From Sporomusa sp. KB1 (lineage in GTDB: Bacteria > Bacillota > Negativicutes > Sporomusales > Sporomusaceae), in NCBI RefSeq assembly GCF_007830295.1, contig NZ_VLKC01000002.1, positions 3,025,219 through 3,089,218 of the forward strand: a DNA stretch of 64,000 nt. Reading direction: 5' to 3'. Positions 7,809 to 15,791 of the stretch are shown in pieces. Both the position numbers and the translations under genes were made by a program. A model generated the notes under the pieces. That model was not told where the DNA came from and ran no database searches. It saw nothing but the letters and a program-made list of their open reading frames with translations. Position 1 is the first letter of the stretch. Each line of letters opens with the position of its first letter.

Positions 7809-8693
7809 ATGTCTACGAGTCAAGGGGCGGCCGCAGTGGTTGCGGGGACTGATGACAAAATCATTGCCCGCAATATCCGGCGTGTATACCAAATTAAGCG
7901 AAGCCCAAATGAAGAGGCTACAGAATTCGAAGCAATTAAACAATTAGATCTTACTGTTAAGCAAGGAGAGTTTCTGGCTATTGTTGGACCAAGCGGCTGC
8001 GGTAAGTCAACCTTTCTGGATATGATTGCCGGGTTAGCCAAACCTAGTTCAGGAGAAATATTTATGGACGGTAAATTGATTACCGGTCCGGCCCTCGACA
8101 GGGGAATTGTAATGCAGGGCTATGCGCTGTTTCCCTGGCGGACAGTGAGAAAAAATGTTGAGTTTGGGCTTGAAATCAAAAAAGTACCGCAAAAAGAGCG
8201 CCAGGAAATCAGTCAGCAATATCTTGAATTAGTGGGACTGAAAAACTTTGAAGATCGATATCCCCATGAATTGTCTGGCGGGATGAAACAACGTGTGGCC
8301 ATTGCCAGGGCATTGGCCTATGATCCGGAGGTTTTGCTCATGGATGAACCCTTTGCGGCAGTTGATGCTCAGACCAGAGAAGTTTTGCAGGAAGAATTGC
8401 TGCGCATTTGGGAGAAAACCAGGAAGACGATTGTTTTTGTTACTCATGGTATTGATGAAGCCGTATTTTTGGCAGATCGGGTAGCGGTAATGACTGCCAA
8501 TCCTGGAACCATTAAGGAAATTGTCGATATTAATCTCCCCAGGCCGCGTGATGGTATTCGTTCGTCAGCTGATTTTGGCTGGGTTCGTCACAAAATATGG
8601 GAATTGCTGCAGAATGAACATTTTACAGCAAATAAGACACAAGCGGCTCAACAAAATGTGGCTGATTCCATATCTTCGTCAGCAGCTTTGTAA
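7809..8693 (+). CDS. ABC transporter ATP-binding protein, nitrate/sulfonate (SsuB/TauB) type
   Basis: A 294-residue ATPase with Walker A GPSGCGKSTFLD, signature [15 protein letters not shown], Walker B VLLMDEPFAAVD and the D/H loops. The YALFPWRTVRKNVEFGL segment and the ending INLPRPRDGIR.. are typical of the nitrate/sulfonate/taurine importer subfamily. About 30 extra residues, rich in Ala/Gln/Ser, extend the C-terminus. No permease or binding protein for this subfamily lies nearby, so its partners must be encoded elsewhere. Its position directly after cysK suggests a role in sulfur-compound import. Confidence 0.88.
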   Translation: MSTSQGAAAVVAGTDDKIIARNIRRVYQIKRSPNEEATEFEAIKQLDLTVKQGEFLAIVGPSGCGKSTFLDMIAGLAKPSSGEIFMDGKLITGPALDRGIVMQGYALFPWRTVRKNVEFGLEIKKVPQKERQEISQQYLELVGLKNFEDRYPHELSGGMKQRVAIARALAYDPEVLLMDEPFAAVDAQTREVLQEELLRIWEKTRKTIVFVTHGIDEAVFLADRVAVMTANPGTIKEIVDINLPRPRDGIRSSADFGWVRHKIWELLQNEHFTANKTQAAQQNVADSISSSAAL

Positions 8694-8728
8694 TTGTACT
8701 GCAAGTTTATCTTACTAGTGCGGCATTA

Positions 8729-8889
8729 GCTGATCAGATATACTGAAGGCTAAGAGACTTACTTATATTATTTAGAAAGAATACCCCCTTTCTGATAATA
8801 AATAAGAACGACTACGGCCACTGTCATCGTCCTAAAGGACTTTGGCACAAGCCAAGTCTTATCTTATAAGTAGGCTCTTAGCCTTTTTT
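8729..8889 (+). promoter_or_regulatory. Leader element C, expanded form
   Basis: It has the same 5' module as A and B (GCTGA, TCAG-atata-CTGA), but the terminator stem AAGGCTAAGAG/CTCTTAGCCTT is extended by TACTTATA/TATAAGTA. It encloses about 100 nt with further hairpins (tagaaag/ctttctg, gtcctaaaggac). A T6 tail follows. It ends 75 bp before the DUF2292 gene. Confidence 0.55.
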
Positions 8890-8963
8890 GTATTTGTTTT
8901 TATTTTGCATTGCATCTTGTTAGCTGATGATGTGTATATATAATTTATTCGGAGGTGTAATGT

Positions 8964-9317
8964 ATGGAAAAGGTAAATCCCAAAAGAATTTTGCTACCTC
9001 AAGTTATTGAACTGCTGCGGCATTCGCTGCATACTATCCAGTATGGTTATTTGATCTTGACAGTGCAAGACGGGTGTGTAATAAAAATGGAGAGAACAGA
9101 AAAATTCATATTTTCATCTAAAAACAAATCAGGCTATATCACACGCGACGTTCCGGTAGAACAACACGCTTTTCAACCTAAAATTCTTGCCCAGCTTCAA
9201 GGGCTGATGTATGGCCAATTGATTATCCGGATTGAAGACGGTAAGATAGAACAGATTGAGAAAACGGAAAAACGGCGGATTAATGAATATGAAGGAGTAT
9301 ATGGGGACGGGATATGA
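8964..9317 (+). CDS. Duplicated DUF2292 (YezD-like) protein 1
   Basis: A 117-residue protein made of two tandem DUF2292 units, each a helix plus three strands: LRHSLHTIQYGYLILTVQDG..KMERTEKF and LQGLMYGQLIIRIEDGKIEQIEKTEKR. The family is named after Bacillus YezD and is often found beside cysteine and sulfate genes. Its function is unknown. An RBS (ggaggtg) precedes the ATG. The downstream radical SAM gene starts 30 bp later, so the two form an operon behind leader element C. It is a paralogue of 12557-12886. Confidence 0.8.
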   Translation: MEKVNPKRILLPQVIELLRHSLHTIQYGYLILTVQDGCVIKMERTEKFIFSSKNKSGYITRDVPVEQHAFQPKILAQLQGLMYGQLIIRIEDGKIEQIEKTEKRRINEYEGVYGDGI

Positions 9318-9347
9318 TTTCCTGCGGCTAAAAGGGGAAGGGTATTA

Positions 9348-9953
9348 ATGACGATTACTTACGAGCTTGAAAATGCACTTTATCTTAATATAACGAACCG
9401 TTGTACCAACAATTGTTCGTTTTGCGTAAGAAACAGTCAGGAGGGACTGTCGCAGGGCGTTAACTTATGGCTAAAAAGAGAGCCTACCGTTGAGGAAGTT
9501 GTGACAGATATTCAAAAATGGGATATTGATAGATACCAGGAGTTTGTTTTTTGTGGATATGGGGAGCCGATGATACGTACCTATGACATCATTGAGATAT
9601 GTACGCGGCTCAAAACGGCGTATAGTCTGCCAATTCGCATAAATACAAATGGACACGCCAATTTGATCTGCGGCAGGGATATTACGCCGCAACTAACAGG
9701 AGTAGTGGATGCTGTCTCTATAAGTATGAATGCTAAAAACAGCAAAGAATATCAGCAACTATGTCGATCACAATATGGTGAAAGAGCCTATGCTGCTATG
9801 TTGGATTTTGCCACTAAATGTAAAAAACATATTCCCAGAGTAAGGTTATCAATTGTTGATGTTATGGCTAAAGATGATATTCAGGCTTGCCGGAAAATCG
9901 CCGGAGAAATTGGTGTTGATTTAAAAGTCAGGCATTTTGTTAATCATAATTAA
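9348..9953 (+). CDS. TatD-linked radical SAM protein
   Basis: A 201-residue compact radical SAM protein. The N-terminal LYLNITNRCTNNCSFCVRN holds the CxxxCxxC cluster motif with the Phe typical of the TatD-associated group. GYGEP is the SAM-binding motif and RINTNGHANL follows. In other genomes these proteins sit beside or are fused to TatD nucleases, but no tatD is seen here. The substrate is unknown. RBS GGGAAGGG. It is co-transcribed with the DUF2292 gene. Confidence 0.85.
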   Translation: MTITYELENALYLNITNRCTNNCSFCVRNSQEGLSQGVNLWLKREPTVEEVVTDIQKWDIDRYQEFVFCGYGEPMIRTYDIIEICTRLKTAYSLPIRINTNGHANLICGRDITPQLTGVVDAVSISMNAKNSKEYQQLCRSQYGERAYAAMLDFATKCKKHIPRVRLSIVDVMAKDDIQACRKIAGEIGVDLKVRHFVNHN

Positions 9954-9958
9954 ATAAA

Positions 9959-9991
9959 ATGAGTCAGAGCGCAGTCTCTGACTCATTTTTG
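9959..9991. terminator. Bidirectional terminator
   Basis: A perfect 11-bp stem ATGAGTCAGAG/CTCTGACTCAT with A and T tracts on both sides. It serves the radical SAM gene (+) and the convergent transsulfuration enzyme (-). Confidence 0.9.
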
Positions 9992-10003
9992 TTTTACTGT
10001 TTA

Positions 10004-11146
10004 CTATTCCAGCGCCTGCGCCAAATCGGCAATGATGTCTTCCACATCTTCAATGCCGACCGACAAGCGCAGCAAACAGTCGCTAATGCCCAGACGTTCT
10101 CGAGTGTCAGCTGGGATGTCGGCATGGGTCTGCACTGCCGGGAAGGTAATTAACGATTCAACACCGCCTAAACTCTCGGCAAATTGGAGAACCTTAACCT
10201 TGCGCAATACTTGTGCAGGCAGGTGGGGATGGGCTACAACAAAGGATAACATGCCGCCATAACCAGCCGCTTGGGACTCTTGGATTTCCCGGCCAGGGTG
10301 GTCTGCCAGGCCGGGGTAATAGACCTTGGTGACGTTGGGGTGAGCGGTAAGCCATTTGGCAATAGCCAAGGCGTTTTCTTCTTGTTGGCGTAATCGAAGT
10401 GCAAGTGTTTTTAGGCCGCGTAGGAGCAGCCAGCTATCCTGTGGCCCAAGGATAGCCCCGGTGGCGTTTTGGATAAAGCCGATTTTCTCGCAGAGGGCAG
10501 GATCACGGGCCACTGCCAGGCCACAAATCACATCGTTGTGGCCAGATAAGTATTTGCTGCCACTGTGGATGACAATATCAGCGCCGAGCGTCAGGGGGCG
10601 CTGAAGGTAGGGCGATAAAAAGGTATTATCAACAATAACATGAATAGGCTGAGCGTTATTGGCACAGGCGATAGACGTTACCGCCCTGATATCGGCAATT
10701 TTCATCAGCGGGTTGGTTGGTGTCTCAAGCAAGATGGCTTTGGTTGATGGCTGAAGCGCTTGGCGTACTTGGTGAGTATCGCTAGTGTCTACAAAGGTGA
10801 CAGATAAGCCCAATTGGGTAAATAATTGCTCCAGAATGCGGTATGTTCCGCCATAACAATCTTCAGTAATGATCAGATGATCGCCAGGGCGGTAAAGCAT
10901 GAGTATAGCCGTAATGGCTGCCATGCCTGAGGCAAAGGCAAAACTGGCATGGCCTTCTTCAAGAGCAGCTATGGCTTCCTCCACGGCTTTGCGAGTGGGA
11001 TTTTGGCTGCGGGAATAGTCATAGCCGGTGCTGCAGCCAAGTTCAGGGTGACGGAAAGTGGCTGTCTGATAAACCGGGGTGCTGATGGCACCGGTAGTTT
11101 TATCGGTGACCAGTCCTGACTGGGCAATTTTAGTAGAAATTTTCAT
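10004..11146 (-). CDS. Cystathionine gamma-synthase / O-acetylhomoserine-utilising transsulfuration enzyme
   Basis: A 380-residue PLP enzyme of the Cys/Met metabolism family. Seen are YSRSQNPTRKAVEEAIAALE, the PLP-stacking region FAFASGMAAI, VDNTFLSPYLQRPL, the PLP lysine in VIHSGSKYLSGHND, and the C-terminal LRLSVGIEDVEDIIADL. It could be cystathionine gamma-synthase (MetB/MetI), an O-acetylhomoserine sulfhydrylase of short type, or a gamma-lyase. A SAM-I riboswitch in the leader shows that it serves methionine synthesis, favouring MetB/MetI fed by metX (17995) and cysK. RBS GCAGGAGATG. Confidence 0.88.
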   Translation of the reverse strand: MKISTKIAQSGLVTDKTTGAISTPVYQTATFRHPELGCSTGYDYSRSQNPTRKAVEEAIAALEEGHASFAFASGMAAITAILMLYRPGDHLIITEDCYGGTYRILEQLFTQLGLSVTFVDTSDTHQVRQALQPSTKAILLETPTNPLMKIADIRAVTSIACANNAQPIHVIVDNTFLSPYLQRPLTLGADIVIHSGSKYLSGHNDVICGLAVARDPALCEKIGFIQNATGAILGPQDSWLLLRGLKTLALRLRQQEENALAIAKWLTAHPNVTKVYYPGLADHPGREIQESQAAGYGGMLSFVVAHPHLPAQVLRKVKVLQFAESLGGVESLITFPAVQTHADIPADTRERLGISDCLLRLSVGIEDVEDIIADLAQALE

Positions 11147-11173
11147 AAACGTTCATCTCCTGCATTGATAATG

Positions 11174-11203
11174 AAAAAACGACTCTTCCGGAAGAAGAGT
11201 CGC
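11174..11203 (-). terminator. SAM riboswitch expression-platform terminator
   Basis: Minus strand: GCGACTCTTCTTCCGGAAGAGTCG followed by T6. It is the intrinsic terminator of the upstream SAM-I riboswitch. Confidence 0.9.
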
Positions 11204-11220
11204 CTAGATACGCAAATAAC

Positions 11221-11314
11221 TCATCTTCCGGATTGCTCCGCTGGATTTAGCACCTTGCATAACATGCCGGTTGCCGGGTGTCATAGGGCCAGTCCCTCGA
11301 CCACTCTTGATAAG
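11221..11314 (-). promoter_or_regulatory. SAM-I (S-box) riboswitch
   Basis: On the minus strand it reads CTTATCAAGAG, GGTCGAGGGACTGGCCC, ATGACACCCGGCAACC, GGTGCTAAATCCAGC and closes with GATGAG, which pairs with CTTATC as P1. These are all the conserved S-box blocks. With the terminator at 11174-11203 it should switch off the transsulfuration gene when S-adenosylmethionine is abundant. Confidence 0.95.
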
Positions 11315-11409
11315 TTTAGTATTCTATTGTGATTTTATGATTTTTATTTTTACACAGTTGAAGAGGGTTTGTCAATAGTATTTTTAAAAGCATTTATATA
11401 TGTTTTATA

Positions 11410-11438
11410 TTGACGCTAGTAAAAAAACCATATATGAT
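11410..11438 (+). promoter_or_regulatory. Promoter for hydE
   Basis: TTGACG (11410-11415), 17-nt spacer, TATGAT (11433-11438), about 45 bp before the hydE start. Confidence 0.6.
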
Positions 11439-11486
11439 GATTTAAAGAAATAATCTGGGTTATCTATTAGGGAGGAGGCAGTGTCT

Positions 11487-12533
11487 GTGACTGAGCGCAG
11501 CAACATTCAGGCATTAATCGATAAAGCGGAAACAACTCATACCCTTACAAAAGATGAATTGGTCACTCTGTTGCAAGATCGTCAATATGAAGCAGAGGTG
11601 TTTGCCGCCGCCGACCGGGTTCGACAAAAGTATGTGGGCGATGAAGTTCATTTGCGTGGTCTTATTGAATTTTCCAACAGATGCAAGCAAAATTGCTTGT
11701 ATTGTGGTTTACGGCGTGATAACAGTAAGGTCAGTCGTTATCGCCTGGATGTGGATACCATTATTGATTTTGCTGTTAAAGCCAAGTCATACGGTTACCG
11801 TACCGTGGTGTTACAGTCAGGTGAAGATGAATGGTTTGATGTCGATAAAATGGTGGATATAATTAAAAAAATCAAAGAACTTGGTTTGGCCATTACGATT
11901 AGTGTTGGCGAAAAATCGCGAGAAGTTTATCAGGCCTATCGCAATGCGGGCGCTGACCGGTATCTTCTTAGGATCGAGACGACAGACAAAGAATTATATG
12001 AAAAACTAGATCCTGGTATGAGCTGGGATAACCGGATGAGATGCCTGTACGATTTAAAAGAACTGGGTTTTGAGCTTGGTTCAGGCTGTCTTGTAGGTAT
12101 ACCTGGGCAGACTGTAGAATCACTGGCCGATGATATTCTCTTTTTTAAGGAAATTGACGCCGACATGATTGGGGTAGGGCCATTTATTCCCAATCCTGAT
12201 ACACCCTTAGCTGACGAAGCGGGTGGTACGTTTGAATTAAGTACCAAGGTTATGGCGTTGATTCGTCTCTTGCTGCCTGACATTAACATTCCGGCGACAA
12301 CGGCGATGGAATCCTTAAATCCGCAGGGGCGGGTGCTGGCGCTGCAGCGGGGGGCTAATGTAGTTATGCCTAACGTCACAGAAGGAGAATATCGCCAATT
12401 GTATCTTCTTTATCCGGGGAAAATCTGTATTAACGACACGCCGGCCCATTGCCGTTCGTGTATTACCGGTAAAATTACGGGTATTGGCCGGAAAGTTTCG
12501 GAGACTCACGGTTACCGGGTTAAACGAGCCTAA
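11487..12533 (+). CDS. hydE: [FeFe]-hydrogenase maturase HydE-type radical SAM enzyme
   Basis: About 348 residues. The GTG at 11487 lies 8 nt after GGAGGAGG, so it is preferred to the GTG at 11481. IEFSNRCKQNCLYCGLRRDN contains the SAM-cluster CxxxCxxC. LQSGED and the TIM-barrel segments (RIETTDKELYEKL, GIPGQTVESLADD) match HydE. Near the C-terminus C-x7-C-x2-C (CINDTPAHCRSC) corresponds to the second, non-essential cluster of Thermotoga HydE. HydE makes the organometallic precursor of the hydrogenase H-cluster. HydF, HydG and hydrogenase genes are not in the window. It is followed after 23 bp by a DUF2292 gene. Confidence 0.88.
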   Translation: MTERSNIQALIDKAETTHTLTKDELVTLLQDRQYEAEVFAAADRVRQKYVGDEVHLRGLIEFSNRCKQNCLYCGLRRDNSKVSRYRLDVDTIIDFAVKAKSYGYRTVVLQSGEDEWFDVDKMVDIIKKIKELGLAITISVGEKSREVYQAYRNAGADRYLLRIETTDKELYEKLDPGMSWDNRMRCLYDLKELGFELGSGCLVGIPGQTVESLADDILFFKEIDADMIGVGPFIPNPDTPLADEAGGTFELSTKVMALIRLLLPDINIPATTAMESLNPQGRVLALQRGANVVMPNVTEGEYRQLYLLYPGKICINDTPAHCRSCITGKITGIGRKVSETHGYRVKRA

Positions 12534-12556
12534 CAGGTATAGAGGGGATTGTAGGA

Positions 12557-12886
12557 ATGAGTAAAAGTATTACAGAGGAAGTGCTTGTTCTGATTGAACA
12601 AGCTGTGAAGGCTATAAGCTTTGGTTCGGTTACTTTGGTACTTCAGGATTCGCGAATTATTCAAATGGAAAAACTAGAGAAAATCCGGCTTGGTGAGCCT
12701 CTGGTTAAGGGGGCAAACAAGATAACTGCTGCAAGTAGTCTTAGGACACGGATTTTGCAGTCAGTCAGCGGCATGGAGTATGGGAAGGTGGCTATCCAAA
12801 TTCAAGCCGGGCAGATTATGCAGATCGAGAGAACAGAGAAATACCGGGTTGGCAAGTTGACTGGCCTCAATGGTGACGGAATTTAA
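12557..12886 (+). CDS. Duplicated DUF2292 (YezD-like) protein 2
   Basis: A 109-residue paralogue of the protein at 8964-9317. Two DUF2292 units are seen: VKAISFGSVTLVLQDSRIIQMEKLEKI and VSGMEYGKVAIQIQAGQIMQIERTEKY, and both proteins end in GDGI. It shares an operon with hydE. That two tandemly duplicated copies each accompany a radical SAM gene in this sulfur region is striking, but the function is unknown. Confidence 0.8.
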   Translation: MSKSITEEVLVLIEQAVKAISFGSVTLVLQDSRIIQMEKLEKIRLGEPLVKGANKITAASSLRTRILQSVSGMEYGKVAIQIQAGQIMQIERTEKYRVGKLTGLNGDGI

Positions 12887-12897
12887 ATTTAATTGAT

Positions 12898-12937
12898 AAC
12901 GGCGATGAACCCGGATAACGGATTATATCGTCGTTTT
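12898..12937 (+). terminator. Terminator after hydE-DUF2292
   Basis: AACGGCGAT pairs with ATCGTCGTT (one G-U) around a 20-nt loop, with a short T tract. Confidence 0.55.
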
Positions 12938-13060
12938 ACATTTGGCTGTCGAAGGCTATTTTTTTACAGAGATATTTTGCCTTGAGATGATGTGTTTTGT
13001 CCAGCTTTTGTACGTAAAATAAGGACTCACGTACTTGTAAAAGAGACGCATAATAGTGTG

Positions 13061-13089
13061 TTGACAATAAACATGTAAAGGTGTATATT
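13061..13089 (+). promoter_or_regulatory. Promoter for the LivK-type binding protein
   Basis: TTGACA (13061-13066), 17-nt spacer, TATATT (13084-13089). It lies 115 bp before the lipoprotein start, in the 317-bp gap after the DUF2292 gene. Apart from the terminator at its left edge I see nothing else in that gap. Confidence 0.7.
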
Positions 13090-13203
13090 CTACTAAAGAA
13101 TGCAAAAAGTACATTCCTCAACACAGTACACTCCGGACGAACATCTCAGTATTTTAGAGGCAGGATAATGGGTATGAGGAAAAAGAGGGGGACGGGAGAA
13201 AAT

Positions 13204-14373
13204 ATGCGAAAAAAATTAATAGCAGTGGCGATGAGTACGTTACTTATGGCTGGAGCATTAGCTGGCTGCGGCGGCGGTACTAAACAAGAAGCAACAAACG
13301 AAATCAAGATTGGCGGTAACTTTGAATTAACCGGTGGTGTGGCCAACTACGGCAAGCAAGCCGTTAATGGCATTCAGCTGGCTATCAAACAAGCCAATGC
13401 GTCTGGCGGTGTTTTAGGCAAACAAATAAAGTTAGTGCTGGCTGATAATAAGTCAGAATCAGCTGAGGCAACTAACGCTATCACTAAGCTTATTACCCAG
13501 GATAAGGTTGTAGCTATGTTTGGACCTGCAACCAGTTCGAATACGATAGCTACTGTGCAGGTATCGCAAGATCATAAAATTCCATTAATTACCCCAACTG
13601 GGACTAGCGAAAAGATTACTGTCGATAATGGCAAAACTCGTCCTTATGCTTTCCGGTCTTGCTTTATCGATCCTTTACAAGGTACGATTATGGCTAATTT
13701 TGCCAGCAACACGCTGAAGGTGAAAACGGCAGTCATTTATATTGACAGCAGTTCGGACTATTCTAAAGGGCTCTCTCAATCCTTTGAGACGGTGTTTACG
13801 CAAAATGGCGGGACAGTGATAGGTAAAGAAGCTTTCTTACAAAAAGACCAAGACTTCAAGGCCACTCTTACCAAGATTAAAGCCATGAATCCTGATGTCG
13901 TCTTTTTGCCGGCATATTATGAAGAAGTAGGCAAAATCGTCAAACAGGCACGTGAAATGGGGATGAATATGCCGTTTCTTGGAGCCGATGGCTGGGATGA
14001 TGCCAAGGTAGTAGAAATTGCCGGAGCGGCTCCGCTTAATAATACGTTCTTCTGCAGCCACTTTTCTTCCCAAGATACGGATCCTAATGTTGTGAAATTC
14101 ATTGAAGCCTACAAGCAAGAATACAACCAAGAACCTGGCGTTTTTTCCGCCCTTGGCTATGATGCTGGTTTATTCTTAATTGACGCAATCAAACGGGCGA
14201 ACAGCACTGATCCTGAAAAAATCCGCGAAGCATTAGAGCAAACTAAGAATCTGCAACTAAGCACAGGCCTGATGACGATTGATGCCAATCATAATCCAAT
14301 CAAGAGCGCTGTTGTGCTTGAAATGAAAGATGGCAAACAAACGTTTAAGGAAAAAGTTACCCCAAATCTATAA
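13204..14373 (+). CDS. Branched-chain amino-acid type ABC substrate-binding lipoprotein
   Basis: A 389-residue periplasmic-binding protein (LivK/type I fold). The true start is the ATG at 13204, which gives a lipoprotein signal (MRKKLIAVAMSTLLMAGALAGC with the lipobox LAGC). The mature part has IKIGGNFELTGGVANYGKQAVNG, the 'AD(N/D)KS' turn, FGPATSSNT and TPTGTSEKI, all typical. Upstream in-frame ATGs would bury the signal peptide. No Liv permease or ATPase genes are adjacent, so it is an orphan receptor or feeds a distant transporter. The ligand is unknown. Confidence 0.9.
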   Translation: MRKKLIAVAMSTLLMAGALAGCGGGTKQEATNEIKIGGNFELTGGVANYGKQAVNGIQLAIKQANASGGVLGKQIKLVLADNKSESAEATNAITKLITQDKVVAMFGPATSSNTIATVQVSQDHKIPLITPTGTSEKITVDNGKTRPYAFRSCFIDPLQGTIMANFASNTLKVKTAVIYIDSSSDYSKGLSQSFETVFTQNGGTVIGKEAFLQKDQDFKATLTKIKAMNPDVVFLPAYYEEVGKIVKQAREMGMNMPFLGADGWDDAKVVEIAGAAPLNNTFFCSHFSSQDTDPNVVKFIEAYKQEYNQEPGVFSALGYDAGLFLIDAIKRANSTDPEKIREALEQTKNLQLSTGLMTIDANHNPIKSAVVLEMKDGKQTFKEKVTPNL

Positions 14374-14420
14374 CTGAGTTTTAGATCAAGTTGGTCCCGT
14401 GATAATTGTTTAAAATTGGG

Positions 14421-14449
14421 TTGACAAATAATTGTATTCGTGTTACTAT
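14421..14449 (+). promoter_or_regulatory. Promoter before leader element D
   Basis: TTGACA (14421-14426), 17-nt spacer, TACTAT (14444-14449), placing leader element D within the first 80 nt of the transcript. Confidence 0.75.
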
Positions 14450-14473
14450 ATAAACACGATATAAATATTTTTT

Positions 14474-14532
14474 GCTGACCGGAAAACCGGAGGCAATCGA
14501 CGGCTGAGTTAGCTTCGATTGCCTCCTTTTAG
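14474..14532 (+). promoter_or_regulatory. Leader element D (GCTGA-hairpin-terminator)
   Basis: GCTGA, then CCGG-aaaa-CCGG, then AGGCAATCGA...TCGATTGCCT with a T4 tail. The hairpin CCGG/CCGG replaces the TCAG/CTGA of copies A-C: both sides changed together, which supports the pairing. It lies 78 bp before the second cysK. Confidence 0.6.
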
Positions 14533-14609
14533 TTTTACGGCTTACGCGATATTTATTTGCAGGAAACAAGGGTAAAATAGTAGTAATCAAATCAGAGAGG
14601 GTGGATATT

Positions 14610-15545
14610 ATGGCTAAAATTTATGGAAGTTTGACAGAACTTATTGGTAATACACCGTTGTTGGAACTGAAAAATTATGGTGCAAAAAGGGAAATAGCTG
14701 CCAAAGTAATTGCCAAATTAGAATACTTTAATCCGCTTGGCAGTGTTAAGGATCGCATTGGTTATGCCATGATTAAGGATGCTGAAGATAAGGGAATCAT
14801 TAATAAAGATACGGTTATTGTTGAACCTACCAGTGGCAACACCGGGGTTGGCCTGGCCTTTGTTGCTGCCGCCCGTGGATATAAGCTGATTCTTACTATG
14901 CCGGAAACCATGAGTATTGAGCGGCGCAAACTGCTCAAAGCGCTAGGTGCACAGCTTGACCTTACGCCAGGTGCCAAAGGCATGAAAGGTGCAATTGAGC
15001 GAGCGGAAGAACTTGTGAAAACTACTCCCAATGCCTGGATTCCGCAACAGTTCAAAAATCCGGCAAACCCTGAAATACATCGGAAAACAACAGCAGAGGA
15101 AATTTGGCAGGATACTGATGGCAAAGTTGATATCGTTGTAGGCGGTGTAGGCACTGGCGGTACTATTACCGGTATTGCGGAAGCTCTTAAACAACGAAAT
15201 CCCGGTGTAAAAGCTGTTGCTGTTGAGCCGGCTGATTCTCCCGTATTGTCAGGCGGCAATCCTGGCCCGCATAAGATTCAAGGTATTGGCGCTGGCTTTG
15301 TACCTGAGGTATTCAATACGAAGGTGATTGATGAAATCATCACAGTCCAGACTGATGAAGCTTACCAAGCAGCCCGGGAGGTTGCTACCAGCGAAGGCTT
15401 GCTTGTTGGCATATCCAGCGGCGCAGCGCTGCATGCGGCGGCTGAGCTGGCAAAACGTCCGGAGAACAAAGGTAAATATATTGTCGTGATCCTGCCAGAT
15501 ACTGGGGAACGTTATCTGTCTACCCCTCTGTTTGGTGAAGAGTAA
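14610..15545 (+). CDS. cysK: Cysteine synthase (O-acetylserine sulfhydrylase) 2
   Basis: A 311-residue second cysteine synthase. The ATG at 14610 follows AGAGAGGG and is preferred to the GTG at 14601. The PLP lysine motif [34 protein letters not shown] and [11 protein letters not shown] are all present, and long blocks are identical to the copy at 6837 ([24 protein letters not shown]). Both copies look catalytically complete. One may prefer sulfide from sulfate and the other a different donor, or they may differ in regulation. It is monocistronic, between leader D and a terminator. Confidence 0.95.
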   Translation: MAKIYGSLTELIGNTPLLELKNYGAKREIAAKVIAKLEYFNPLGSVKDRIGYAMIKDAEDKGIINKDTVIVEPTSGNTGVGLAFVAAARGYKLILTMPETMSIERRKLLKALGAQLDLTPGAKGMKGAIERAEELVKTTPNAWIPQQFKNPANPEIHRKTTAEEIWQDTDGKVDIVVGGVGTGGTITGIAEALKQRNPGVKAVAVEPADSPVLSGGNPGPHKIQGIGAGFVPEVFNTKVIDEIITVQTDEAYQAAREVATSEGLLVGISSGAALHAAAELAKRPENKGKYIVVILPDTGERYLSTPLFGEE

Positions 15546-15571
15546 TCCCCCAAAATAGTAATATAAAATAA

Positions 15572-15610
15572 AAGCATTCCAACGCGATTATCGTGTCTGG
15601 AATGCTTTTA
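15572..15610 (+). terminator. Terminator after cysK2
   Basis: AAGCATTCC pairs with GGAATGCTT around an 18-nt loop, then a T-rich tail. Confidence 0.85.
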
Positions 15611-15624
15611 TTTTATCCAGGGAC

Positions 15625-15682
15625 TAAGTTCGCCTAAGCTTCAGATAGGGTTAAAACCTCACTCGATGCTTAGTTGAATTTT
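15625..15682 (+). repeat. Dispersed repeat R2
   Basis: TAAGTTCGCCTAAGC, the core TTCAGATAGGGTTAAAACCTC, then GATGCTTAGTTGAATTT. It shares the core and the GCTTA..GAATTT tail with R3 (22829-22898), and the TTCAGATAGGGT core with R1. Confidence 0.5.
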
Positions 15683-15791
15683 ATGTGACAGTATAGGCAG
15701 GAATAACAAGTCTGCCAGCGAATAAATACATAGAATATTTATATTGTTATGCTAAAAATAGTCTATTACAATTATGGATGACAGGTGGTTT

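Noticed and set aside
9348..9953. Pyruvate-formate-lyase-activating enzyme
   Set aside because: The CxxxCxxC context and short length fit the TatD-linked radical SAM group; no glycyl-radical enzyme is near.
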